Shown here in pieces: positions 1 to 10,644 of a DNA stretch of 64,000 nucleotides. Position numbers and translations under genes: made by a program. Positions within the stretch are counted from its first letter, which is position 1. Each line of letters opens with the position of its first letter. The notes beneath the pieces were generated by a model that saw nothing but the letters and a program-made list of their open reading frames with translations, searched no databases and was not told the origin of the DNA. This DNA is from Strobilurus pachycystidiatus. Taxonomy: Eukaryota > Basidiomycota > Agaricomycetes > Agaricales > Physalacriaceae. The stretch spans positions 2,232,001 through 2,296,000 of the forward strand of contig JAHLMK010000002.1 in NCBI GenBank assembly GCA_019915135.1, in the 5' to 3' direction.

Positions 1-1408
1 GCTATCCGGACGGCCATTCATCATGCGATACGAAGAGTAAGCCTTTCCATCTCCGCTTCGTCCGCATCTCATAATGAGAACAGTTTTGATGTCGAGTATC
101 CGATTGAGTGCGACGACGAGTACTGGGACTGCTCTACCGATCCGTCCATCAATTTCAAGCAGCCCGCCGGTAAACCATCTCGAATAAGCCAGTTTGTGGA
201 GCTTGTACGGTTGATGAACATATTGATCTACGTGAGAAACACCATTGTAAGTGTACTTCCAATGCCACGGTAGCACCTCTGATTCTGCTAGTATTCCATG
301 CGAGGCCCGCTTCATCTGTGCGAGGGCCAGAGGGAACCTGCCGAAGAACAGGTCTTAGTTTCGTTTGATTCCGTCATGAACAAGTGGCTTGAGTCCGTAC
401 CTATCCACTGTCCGTCCGCCTTCTCTTCAGTATCCACCGAGCTCACGCTGATGTGAAACTATCAGTGAGGTGGGACGTCGACAAGCTCGATCGGAGCGGT
501 TTCTTCCACCAATCCGCCTTCCTCCACATCACATATCACTATTTTCGCGTAATGGTCCATCGGCCATTCATACCGACGCCATCCTCAAGACATGTTATGA
601 GCGTTCCATCTGTCGCTGTTTGCATGACCGCTGCAAGATCGGGTCTCGCTGTTGTCCAGGCCATGAATACGCGTGGCTACATATACAACTTACAAATTCT
701 GGTGTGTGTCGATAGTTCTTTTGAAGTCTTGTCAAATGACCGATGACTGAAAAAAGGGAATGATCGAGACATGTTCATTGGTATTGCTATTGGAAGCATG
801 GAGTCATATCGACTGTAAACAGACCGCCGCACAGTCGAAAACCTTGCGGCAAACACACTCTGTCCTCACCATGCTCAATGCAATGGAAGACAAGTGAGTA
901 AGATCCGTCGTCCCTCAGGGATGTCGTCTCTAACAATCCTTTAGAATGGACGCAGCTGGTGGCATGTGGTAAAGCCCTTTCGTTATGTCTGTCAATGGAC
1001 TCTCAGACTACGATTAGGGATACATTGACCGAGTTGACCAGAGTTCCGCAATCATTGCCAGAGCACCCGCCCTTCAACAAGAAGCGAGCGCGCTCTCGTT
1101 CAACTTCCGGAAGTCGACCATCGACAGCAAGTACATCCAGTTTCTTCACGCAATCGCCATCGCTTTCCTTGGACGCATCAGCGGACATGGACGTTCAGTC
1201 AATGCTCACGATGACTCCGATTACGACCACACCTCAGCCGCAATATGCCCAGCCACAGGACTTCGGGTATCTTGACTCGAACCAGTGGATACCGAGTGCA
1301 GCGCCATCGAGCCAGAGTATCCCTCACTTCGAAGCCGCTCAGAGGGCTTGGGATTCATGGGCGAGAGACAAGTTTGTGGACCACGATTCGACGATCTTTT
1401 CATTCTGA
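1..1408 (+). CDS. Zn2Cys6-type transcription factor, Fungal_trans domain (5' part missing)
   Basis: This is the C-terminal part of a fungal transcription regulator; the gene begins before the window. Joining exons (about 1-36, 84-246, 292-411, 472 onward) gives GRPFIMRYEDFDVEYPIEC followed by DDEYWD. That is the hallmark of the Fungal_trans (PF04082) middle-homology region, where a GRP...DFD...PIECDDEYW motif is conserved. The exon at about 472-702 carries the HRPFIP helix, and the last exon (to the stop at 1406-1408) is a Ser/Thr/Pro/Gln-rich tail, a likely activation region. The DNA-binding zinc cluster must lie upstream and is not visible. It is clearly related to the minus-strand regulator at 38002-40911, which reads FNVQYPMECDDEYWD at the same position. 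Regulatory target unknown. Confidence 0.75.
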
Positions 1409-1879
1409 CACTGCCCCAGTATACCAGATATCAATGCGTTTCTGTCACAATAAGTGCCAATGTAGGGCACGCCACAGGAGACATTACCTATACCATACAC
1501 GGACTACTTATCAACTGACGACAACCTCAAATGTATTACGAATACTCCTTGAAAACACAGCAGGGCCAAGCGCTTACGCCTTCCATGGATTGTATCAGTA
1601 TTTATCTGCACCACATATTATCACTTGAGCTCACGGTACGAGGCATGGTGGTGAAGATAGCGCATCAAGGTGGATGAACGTACTCCTACTCACAAAGTCT
1701 ACCTCCAAATTCACGAACCTGATCTATGTACTACAATGGGGCTACGTTCACCCCCATACATACAACAACCCACACTCCCGAGCAATATAGATATAGACAG
1801 GCATCGGGAAACGAAAAGAATAAATGATACGAAAAAGGTCCCAAGAGGATTGCACTAAACTACAAAACAAAGATGTCCA
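1409..1879. other. intergenic, convergent 3' ends
   Basis: This lies between the stop of the plus-strand regulator and the stop of the minus-strand NIPA gene. I see no coding potential or repeat; it should hold both 3' UTRs. Confidence 0.5.
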
Positions 1880-4609
1880 CTAAAACCGTTCGCTCTGCCC
1901 TGGTTGTACAAGTCTTATTCCGCCTCGTAAAGTCGTGGGTGATTCGTCGCTGTCGTCATCGGATTTCGAATTCCGGTTTACAAGGCTCCTGCTCTCCTCC
2001 CTGTCGTCGTCCCCTGCTCCCCGCGGATACCGCTTCGCTGTCCTCCCTCGCGCATCCTTCTTCCCAAGCTCGTCTGGGGAATTGTCATAACTCCGTGCCG
2101 AATCGGTGACACTGGGGAATGAAAACAACGTCGACGAGCTTCCCGAGCCCGCTGGACTGGCGAAGATATCTCGAGAATCCGTCCGCGGGGCTCCAGGTCG
2201 CGCGAACCGTTGGTTCAGAGTCGGCGGCGCGCTCTGTATTGAGTGTTCAAAGGCAATATTGTGTGGTACGGTCATGGCGGTGGGACTGTCTCCAAGGAGG
2301 TTGAAACTGCTGTCGCTGTCGACTTGGGACGGTATCTGTTGAGGCGATTCTGTCCGGATAACAGGTGGATAGCCATTCCCAGTCCCCCCTCCGGGCATCA
2401 CCAGCCCGGGATTGCCGAGGGCCAACCGGTGCTCGTGTGTAGCTGTGCGGTCATCTCTGCCAGTCCCCGTCGGCAGGTACTGATGTACGATGTCGGTATC
2501 GTCGAATTTGATAGTTGGGCGTTTGGTGATGTGGGAGCTGGAGACCGATGCTGCATTTATGGACGAGCTATCGTCTCCTCTAGTAGCACCTGCCGCGGAA
2601 GCTATTGACTCGCCAGTGTTGGTGCGGGGGAAAGGAACTGGAGCGTCGTACAGCTGGTGGCGTGTGACCCCTGAGAGATGGTTCATAGCCGTCCTTGGTG
2701 TCGATTCCCCTCCTTCTGGCCAGTAGGCTGACTGTGTGGGATCGAATGGAGGAGCTGCACCAGGCGGGCGTGTCCTGTACGCAGAGGCTCGACTGCTTTG
2801 GCTCATCCGTCGGGCACTCCGCGCACGTATTATGCTGCCAACAGCGCCAAACGACCCTCTCAAAGCGTCCATACCCGGATCCTCGACTGCAGACATGCCC
2901 TTCTCCTCCATGTCCTCTGGCTTCGACCGGGCAGCTTGCAACAGGATTGTTGAACGCCGATCAAGTTTGTTGAGTGACGTGGGGTCAATCTTGGACAGCT
3001 GGAGAATGGTGATACCAACGCATATGACCAGAAAGCCCATAACAAGGGTAATGATGTCTGTGACGCTGGAAGCTAAGCCTTGGAAGAGGACCTGTCAATC
3101 AATCAGTAAAATGGTATACGTCGCTGGAGACTACACACGATAGTTGTTACCATCGAAAAGAAGGTGACTACGGGATCATCAAGACATGCGATTGGTCTGT
3201 TCAACATAAACACTCACAGATAACGTAGTAGGTCGGTGTGACTGAAAAGGCTGTCAATATTTTGAACACTGAAAGTAAGCTGGAACGTACCCATAGCTGG
3301 AACAAGAGTGAGGAACGATCGTGGCCAAGTAGAGAAAGAAGCTCACCAGTGTTGTACAGCGCCAGCGCTTTGTTCAAGTAGAAAACTTCGGTTACTGTAA
3401 GAAAGTGTTAGCTGAGACGACGAGGCATGTCAAAGAATGTACCAAGGGTGACGGCAACAAAGGCTATCAAGAAATAAATGAACCAGTAGTCGAACTGGTT
3501 GTGGCCTTGGGCAGTTTTGACGATAGCAGCTCCGAGACCAGTTGTGACGCTGACGCTGATGCCACCAATCATACTACAGACGAAGATATACCAGAGCATA
3601 CTCTTGGTGCCATATCTGCGGCGCGTCAGACAAAGAATGATGGGAAGGAATGTAGACTGACTTGGGCGCAAAGTAGAATATGATGACCAATGAGGCTGCT
3701 ATCAGGACACTAATGTACGCGAGAAACCCTGGAGCAATGAAAAGCTTTTCGAATTTTCTAATTTCGCCAACGGTGTCTTCCGATGGTCCTGTTTGCGGTA
3801 GTGAGGGGCGGAACACGACCTAGAGAGCTCCAGATTCATACCATTGAGCGCGATGATTACGGAACCAAGCTGTCAAAGGTTTCAGGATATTTTTATGAGT
3901 GATCATGTCGAGTACGCACGATACAGAGACCACATCCGAGCCAGCCGAATAGTGATAATGTCTCCTTCAAAAAGATCGAGGACAGTATAGCGCAGATCAC
4001 GACGGAAAGCGCGCCAAGGGGGGTCTATCGTAAGGGGCCGACTGTTACTTCCGCAGTATGGAGCACAGGAAAAAGGACGAACGACGACGATGGCCTCCAC
4101 GAATGCATATGCTGCAGAAATGATCAGAAGGGCCGACGGAGCGGAACCGTGCGCGCTCTCGTACCTGCGGAGTTACACAGTTCACCTAATATCATCACTG
4201 CGCCCAGGAAGTCAGAGCCTGATTCCCCAGCATGCTCGGTTCATAACGCACTAATCATCCCCGTCCACCATAATGGCTGGAGAATGCGCGGACATGAGGT
4301 CAAGCCCGCCACGATGAACAGTAATGACGCACCGATTTGAGATATGCAACACCCTCTCCTGCCGTTCCCTGGGAACGCAATAGGCCTTTCTTCTTGAAGA
4401 CGAAGCTTGACCCGATTAAAAAGCCGCTTATGATAGCCAATACTATTCCAACGATCTAGACCAGAGGGGGGAAACGCATGAGGAATAGTCGGCTGTGAAA
4501 GAGGCGCGCGGAGGACCTTTAGACTAGAGTTGGTAGTCGTTGAGCTTGCTGCAGAGCTAGTGGCCGCCGCGGCGGACGTCGTCGCAGAGACCGATGCTGA
4601 GGACGACAT
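1880..4609 (-). CDS. NIPA-like magnesium transporter (DUF803)
   Basis: Multi-pass membrane protein of the NIPA family (PF05653), predicted Mg2+ transporter of the plasma membrane or endosomes. After a Ser/Thr/Ala-rich start (ATG at 4607-4609) the first intron joins to IVGIVLAIISGFLIGSSFVF and then KKKGLLRSQG, the typical first helix. Later exons give PLWWTGM, AYAFVEAIVV/TPLGALSVVICAILSS, GEIRKFEKLFIAPGF, and MLWYIFVCSMIGGISVSVTT, then VTDIITLVMGFLVICVGITI in the last helix. All are diagnostic for the family, and 8-9 helices are expected. The last exon (1880-3040) adds roughly 350 hydrophilic residues rich in Ser, Pro and Arg, a cytosolic tail much longer than in animal NIPA. At least seven introns are inferred; small middle exons near 3100-3400 are hard to place. 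Confidence 0.85.
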
Positions 4610-5355
4610 GAGATGGTGGTGGTGGTGGACGTCGTGATGTAAGTTAGTCGACGGCCTGAGGTGGGGTCACCTTTCCTGGTTACCGCGATCATCAGGGTCC
4701 GTCTTCTCGGCACATGGCTGTCCAGTGTCCTCTCTCCATTGTCGATGTCATTGGCTATGGTCTTTTGTTGCCTGTACTGTTCATACTCTTCCTATCTATC
4801 TGCGTACTCTAACGCCTCTGGGATTGCTTCAACATTGCGTGACTTGCAGGACTATGATTGTATTGTCTGGCGGCCCATTTTCTCATGCCGCGGACATTGA
4901 TATCGACATTTGGCCATTTTCGCAGTCAGCTAGCGGTCTGCGCACCTCTAGACGTCGGCAGGTTGCTATCGGCTTAGACTCGAGCCAGTCCCATAATCGG
5001 CACCTTGATCGACTGTCATCAAGTCCATTGAGAGTGGTTCGAGTCTACTATCGGCTATTGGCGCTCTCACAAAACCCTCGGCTGAATTTCTGCAGGTTCG
5101 CAGGCTTCCTCAGTACTAGGCGCTGGCTCCGTTCTCAATCAGCCATCTTTCTTTCAAACATGACACCTCCGTGGTCTTCATTTTTCGGACCACGCTGGCC
5201 ATGCCATCAGCGCCCAACGGAAGGTCGCAAATAATCACAGCCGTCATCATGATGCTCACAGCCTCTCGGACCTGGAGTCTATTCACCGTCTGTCTATTCT
5301 AGCGATAGTCAATACAACATTATTACACATAGCGCCCCGAAATCATGGCCCAGAT
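4610..5355. other. intergenic, promoter side of NIPA gene
   Basis: 746 bases between the NIPA start and the stop of the CoA-binding gene. A short run of GGT repeats (about 4614-4628) lies just upstream of the NIPA ATG. Open frames here show no family signature and look like chance. Confidence 0.4.
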
Positions 5356-5947
5356 TCAAAGCGAACTCCTTATCGCATCCCCTTCAACCAGAATGCACGG
5401 TCCTCCGAGAATGACGCGATCCTCCAACCCGTTCTCCTTGATGTAGTCAACAACAGCCGAGTCATCTGCGCCAGGTTGGAGCCACAGCGCGGGGACGCCC
5501 AGCTCCTTCGCATCTTTGAGCAGACCCAGAGTTATCTGTCGACCGACAAGTCAGCATGATAAGTATTACCCCACGATCTTGAAACGAGATACATACCTTG
5601 GCGTTGGTGATAATGCTAACAGAGGTCTTGGTCGGATCAGGAAGGTCGCTCAGCTTTTGCACCGTAGAGAGACCCTCAAGTTCGGCTTCTTTCTGCGAAT
5701 GAAGTGCTTTCAGAGCCCGCGTTACAGTGCGCGCACGGTTGCGTCACTAACCGGATGCACGGGCTTGACGTCCAAGTCCCTAGCCTGGTACCATTGCAGC
5801 ACCTATACACAGCCATTGACACGCATGCGACACATCACAACGCACCCCGCCACGTACCTTTGTACCAAATTTGGTCTGATCCTTCGATGCACCGACAACA
5901 GCGAAGGATGGGGAGGAGAGGAAGAGCTTCTTGGTTGCTTGCGACAT
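5356..5947 (-). CDS. CoA-binding domain protein (YccU-like Rossmann fold)
   Basis: Small protein of the CoA_binding_2 family (PF13380). Translation starts at 5947 with MSQATKKLFLSSPSFAVVGA, where the SxxFAVVGAS strand-loop is the nucleotide-binding beginning of the Rossmann fold. After introns it continues with KFGTKVLQWYQARDLDVKPV, then PDPTKTSVSIITNAK and ITLGLLKDAKELGVPALWLQ, and near the end DYIKENGLEDRVILGGPC and the stop at 5356-5358. In bacteria and fungi such proteins are 130-180 residues and bind CoA or an acyl-CoA; no reaction is established. Length and order of motifs look complete. Introns lie near 5540-5595, 5690-5750 and 5800-5860. Confidence 0.8.
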
Positions 5948-6616
5948 GGTATAATCTGATTCAATCCAAGGCGCCTCGCTCGCTTTATAGTGTCGGACGG
6001 AGTTAAAGTGGACGCGTGCTACCTCTGAAGAATTACTCAGACGTGCGTGACCGGATTACTGATTGGACGTCGACTATCAGGTGGATGTCTGATCAACGTT
6101 CGAAGGTCAACGGCAAGTGGTTTACGGTGATACAACTCAACAACTGTGACAGATCCTGGATCTTCTTGTGGATGCTTGTAGATATCGGAAGGTACTGGCA
6201 AACGCGTCTTCAATTGGCCTTGGAATTGAAACTTGAGATAGAGCTCGGAGTCAATCGCTGGTATTTGGAACTCCGCTTTTCTCTCTCGACGAACACCTTC
6301 GATTCGAACGGTCTGTCCGCCAAACATGCTTACACTGTTCATCGCTCATCACTGTGCACCACGATTCATCACGCTAATCTGTGCGTACAGTACTGTCAAG
6401 TTTGTATCGTCGAAGTTTGTATCGTCGAGCACCATCGCAACGTAACTGGCGCTGTGCCTGATCCAGCGTGTCTTTCGATTTGATTCGTCCTCGTAGATGT
6501 TATGGCACGCCGTGGCTATCTACATATGAACTATGGACAAAGACGCGATGAGCCAACTCTTTGTAGCCCAAATCATCACCACCGCGTGTGACTGATAGAA
6601 TTACGACAGACTGTCA
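5948..6616. other. intergenic with an unproven minus-strand open frame
   Basis: 669 bases upstream of the CoA-binding gene and the MLKL-like gene, which are transcribed divergently. A minus-strand open frame at 6037-6342 (101 codons, containing MFGGQTVRIEGVRR) has a fairly protein-like composition, but I recognise no family and see no partner exons. I leave it uncalled. Confidence 0.35.
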
Positions 6617-8276
6617 GTGTTCAATTGGACAGCATCTCCTTCGTTGTCCTCCCACCACCGTGAAGACATGGACGTAAATCATGATAAAGACTCTGTCTTC
6701 GACTCCAGCACTGTGTACCACTCAGACGAATCGAATCAAGAGTTGGGTCAATCGCTTTGGAGCTCCGATGCACACAAGTCGGATTTAGCGCCTATCGGGA
6801 ATGAGGACTCGGAATTGATTCCACCGTCGAAGTTTCCTTACCAAGACGACATGATTTTGTTATACGACACATATCTCTGTCTCGTCGACGTTGTCACTGT
6901 ATCTTCAGGTTTCCGCGCGCGTCTGCGAGATATCTGCCATACTTTCCGCTCGGACTTCCGGGACTTCTGGGAGCGGTACCATTTTGTTGTAGGTCACAAA
7001 GTTGTCAATACCGCAAAGCGGTACGACTGATCCCCCCTCCATAAACAGTACTGGACTGAGCCATTTCGTATGCTGGTTGCAATACAGTATCTACTCAAAG
7101 CTCCAGTTCATGAACGAGAAAAACCTGCCATTTTTGAGTGGGTATTGGGCCGGGAGCCCTCAGAGCCCGTGGACCATGGGTAGTATGTTGCACCTGTCTG
7201 ACCACCAACTAAACTAACGCCTGTGTAGGAAACCCTACTGGCATTATCTGTCTGCGCAGATGCAAGCTCGGAAAGGTGGTTTTCGGGGAAGAGGTTTAAG
7301 GCCGTCTGAAATTCCGAGTCTGTACTGCGAAGTCCTCCCTCTGCTTCTTCCATGCTTTCGCGAAATGCAGGCGCGCGTCGAGACACTCTCTCGAATTGCC
7401 AGGCTCGACACAGATATTCCTGACGTGGAGATCAGCCCAGCAGACATAACATCCATTGATGCTGTTCTCGTATGTCTGGACATCGCTGAGAGTGTAGCGA
7501 AGATGCTTCCCGTTGTCGGTTCACTCGTTGAGGGCGCATGTGGGACTCTTCGCAAGATTCTTGACACGGTACAGGTGTTTAACTCGTTGTATGTCCTCTT
7601 GATATATGGCTCAAACCCAAGTGCTCTAGAATGCAAAATCTACGAAGGCTGCGTGTACGTCGCTAGCCACCCATGCCGCCAATGTGACCTATACCATACT
7701 CAACGAGCTGGCACGCTCGTCAAGTAAAATTCAGGTGGACACGAGGATTACAGACCTTTTGTAGTACGTGAACGGTTCTTCTTGGGCATCTCCGATACTG
7801 ATAAGTATATTGCGCAATTACAGCACTCTTAAATTCACGCATAACCAACTCCAAATGATTGTCAGACATAGCGGGCTTAGATACCTTCTTCATCGATCCA
7901 AGATCAACAATATACTCCAAGGGCTGCGCGAGTCTCTCGACGACGCACTTGTTGCGTTCAAGGTAAGTGTCTTGGCATCCCAAAAAATTGCGCCACGCTG
8001 ATGCCAGTGGACTAGTAGATCTGAAACGACATAACTACTACTTGCGCTCTAGCCAATCTGCGAGCTCTGCATAGAGTCATGCTTGTTCAGATGACAGAAC
8101 ATCATGAAGAACAGATGGAACAGCACGCTTACACCCACGAGCAGTTGAATCACTTGGTCAAGGTGAGTAGGGCTACTGGATTGGACTCGCAATCAATCAA
8201 CATCCACTTAAACCTCACAGGTCGTGTCCGCGAACATCTTTCGAGGACGCGTTGGCTTGGAGCCCACATACTTGTA
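6617..8276 (+). CDS. MLKL N-terminal-domain-like (four-helix bundle) protein, stand-alone
   Basis: The central part (about residues 240-400) reads SIDAVLVCLDIAESVAKMLP, VVGSLVEGACGTLRKILDTV, ACTSLATHAANVTYTILNEL, then HNQLQMIVRHSGLRYLLHRS and INNILQGLRESLDDALVAFK. This is the pattern of the basidiomycete MLKL-NTD/HeLo-like helical bundle that usually heads NB-ARC, TPR or kinase proteins. The N-terminal about 230 residues (acidic start, then KPYWHYLSAQMQARKGGFRG) match nothing I know. Introns: near 6990-7048, 7181-7229, 7573-7650, 7760-7818, 7962-8050 and 8164-8219. After the bundle only a His/Glu-rich tail (MTEHHEEQMEQHAYTHEQ) remains before a stop at about 8276, and the F-box gene begins 100 bases later. 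So no sensor or effector module is present. Function unknown; a role in signalling or cell death is inference only. Confidence 0.6.
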
Positions 8277-8377
8277 AATACTTCTGCACGCCTCTTGCTA
8301 TCTTGCTAGTACATGGATATAATCAACAGTAAATATGACACGACCCAGTCAAAACAAGTCCATGCGGGCCTCGAGAA

Positions 8378-9802
8378 TCACATAGCCGACTTCCTTCTGA
8401 TGATAGTCAAGTCCAACCAATCATGATATGGCTCTAGATGCGAGTAATCATACTCCACATTACGCCACACCTCTCCGGGACCGACTACTTCCATGGCTTT
8501 CACAAAAACTTTACATTCATCCGACAGTCTCGCCACACCATTCTCTTCCCAATGTGTCCTGCGCGCGTCGAGAATCTGCGCCAGGAGTGGCGCGTCCTTG
8601 GGCAGGATAGTGATGTGCAGACACTCGAGCTCGCGCAGAACAGTGTTATCGCAAAGAGCGCGAAGCAAGTGCACAGATGCACCCGTGTCCCGTCCCCGCC
8701 CGTCCTTCTCCGTGGAAACACTCAAGCGACGGAGGTGCTTCACCCCGTCGAGGCCAAAAGCATATTTAACATCGGCCGTTATCTTGTGTCCGTCTCTGAC
8801 TGTGAGTTCGCGAAGAGAGCGGAGCGTGTGGCAGAACGATAAGTCACCGTCATAGGGCCACGGTCGCGCTGGGCTGATATCCAGGCATTCGAGAGCGGGC
8901 AGGTTGAGCGTATCGAGCGCAAGCGCGCGGAAATCCATGGAGCCTATGTAGAGGTTCTTGAGACAATCGTGCTGCACCCATTGCAGGCGGTTCTCGAGCG
9001 ATACGTGATGGATGCGAAGCGTCTCGAGCCTGGGCATGAACTTCAGGGCCATTATCTCGTCGGCTTCGGTGAATTCCATATGTCGGCCAATCTCCAATGT
9101 CCGCAGATTCTGCGGGTACACGCAATCAACACCTCCGTCGAGATGCAAAAGCGGGACGGAAGGAATATACGACAGAAGTTTTGTCAGCCATTCGGTGGCA
9201 TGGTCCACCTCGTCGTCGTCGTCCTCGTCCTCGTGCCGTACACGAATGTGAAGCTCCTGAATATTTGTGCCACCATCACCAGGCAGCCAGGTGGACGACT
9301 CGTCTATGGGATGGAAGAGTTCCGATTTGGCGTTGACGGAAATGAAGAGGGCCTCCGTCCGAGGCAGAAGCTGCCGCATCCGCATTTGAAGGTGAACACC
9401 CGCTAGACGGTCTCTGTCGCAGACTTTGGGACTGCCGTGATAGAAGACCGTCAAAGAGCGCGTGGGTCCCGCGTAGTTGATTCTCTCGTCGATGTACGAC
9501 GAATATGCGGCGCAAGCCGCTTTGTATCTGGCTGCGCAGCGCGGCGATTCAGCAACTTTAGAGATGCAGATAGGGGTGAATAGAGATATCGTATTCCAGA
9601 GGCGGGGGTCAGAGAGAGCGGCTGCGCGCCAGCGGCGACAGACATGTAGAAGGCGGTTTTGGTATGTGGAAATGCGACCGGGATGATGCCAGTTGACGCT
9701 GTGGAAGGGATCGTATTGGCCTATTGTCGAAGCAAGGTAGTATAAGAATATCTCGCTCAGTATTTCATTCGGTAGCGGACCGAATGGATCAAGGGCAAGC
9801 AT
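8378..9802 (-). CDS. F-box protein (single exon, about 474 aa)
   Basis: One uninterrupted frame from ATG at 9802. Residues 5-22, PFGPLPNEILSEIFLYYL, are a clear F-box-like motif (LP-x-E-I-L-x-EIF), followed by the HVCRRWRAAALSDPRLWNTI helix found in nearly all basidiomycete F-box proteins. The remaining about 400 residues contain irregular leucine-rich segments (LRTLEIG, LETLRIHHVSL, LKNLYIGSMD, LPALECLDI, LRSLRELTV), a likely substrate-binding solenoid. Expected role: substrate adaptor of an SCF (Skp1-cullin-F-box) ubiquitin ligase; the target cannot be inferred. Such genes are strongly expanded in Agaricomycetes. The N terminus is short, unlike the two other F-box genes in this window. Confidence 0.85.
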   Translation of the reverse strand: MLALDPFGPLPNEILSEIFLYYLASTIGQYDPFHSVNWHHPGRISTYQNRLLHVCRRWRAAALSDPRLWNTISLFTPICISKVAESPRCAARYKAACAAYSSYIDERINYAGPTRSLTVFYHGSPKVCDRDRLAGVHLQMRMRQLLPRTEALFISVNAKSELFHPIDESSTWLPGDGGTNIQELHIRVRHEDEDDDDEVDHATEWLTKLLSYIPSVPLLHLDGGVDCVYPQNLRTLEIGRHMEFTEADEIMALKFMPRLETLRIHHVSLENRLQWVQHDCLKNLYIGSMDFRALALDTLNLPALECLDISPARPWPYDGDLSFCHTLRSLRELTVRDGHKITADVKYAFGLDGVKHLRRLSVSTEKDGRGRDTGASVHLLRALCDNTVLRELECLHITILPKDAPLLAQILDARRTHWEENGVARLSDECKVFVKAMEVVGPGEVWRNVEYDYSHLEPYHDWLDLTIIRRKSAM

Positions 9803-10644
9803 GTCTGTCCTGTCGGAGGGCTACGCATGTTAAGGAGGTGCAAGACGCGAGGCAGATTGGCATACCGATTGCAGACCGCGTCCAAGAGATTACACAAGTA
9901 CTTTCTCGTCGCAAGTCGCGGGAAGGTCGCTCCTGGGTGAACACCGAAGACGCGTAAAGAAAGTCTGGTTCGAAAGAGGACAACCCGAACAAGCCTCACC
10001 AAATATGGTAATTGGCGGGTCTTACCTCTTCACTCATCTCGCGACGAGTTATACGGTCAGATAGGCGACTATCATTGGAGCCCATCAACAAAATCCAGAC
10101 TTTATAGTGGTAAGAACGACGTCTCCTTACATCTCACCAGTTCTGGTTAACGAGACTAGGCCTCCGGCACCATTGGCCCTCGCATAATTTCCTTCGCGCG
10201 TTATTTCTAACATACTCAAAACAATTGCCGTGTCAATCCTGCATGTGTTACTTGCAAGACGGTCAGCTGCCCACCGGGTTGATAAAGTAGCCTGGATGAC
10301 ATTATCCCCTACATATTCCGCCCTCGGCCACCTCAGACGGTCTCAAGCGGTCAACCGAATCCTACCAATGCTTGCTCCTCTTCTCGCCAGCAACCCGACA
10401 TAAGACGCGTCAAAAGGAGCTAGAGATCATGAGACAGTGAACTGAGTCGTGTGGCACAGTGGGCGGGGAAAAAGTGGCGCGGATATCCCTCTGAGGTTAT
10501 AAGCAGGCGAGGAAGGAGGGGCCAGGTAAGCCTTCAAGTTAGTCTGTGTGGGATTTTGGGGGCAATCGGCGCGTCTTCTGACTGGCAGATGTTATCTCAG
10601 CCTCGGGCATGCTCGTATATAAGAAAGCAAAGGTCTGAATTGCA
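9803..10644. other. intergenic, divergent promoters
   Basis: 842 bases between two divergent starts, the F-box gene and the dienoyl-CoA reductase gene. No conserved frame, repeat or RNA gene seen. Confidence 0.4.

Noticed and set aside
4725..5234. 169-codon plus-strand open frame
   Set aside because: It lies in the NIPA promoter region; composition is not protein-like and no homology is recognised.
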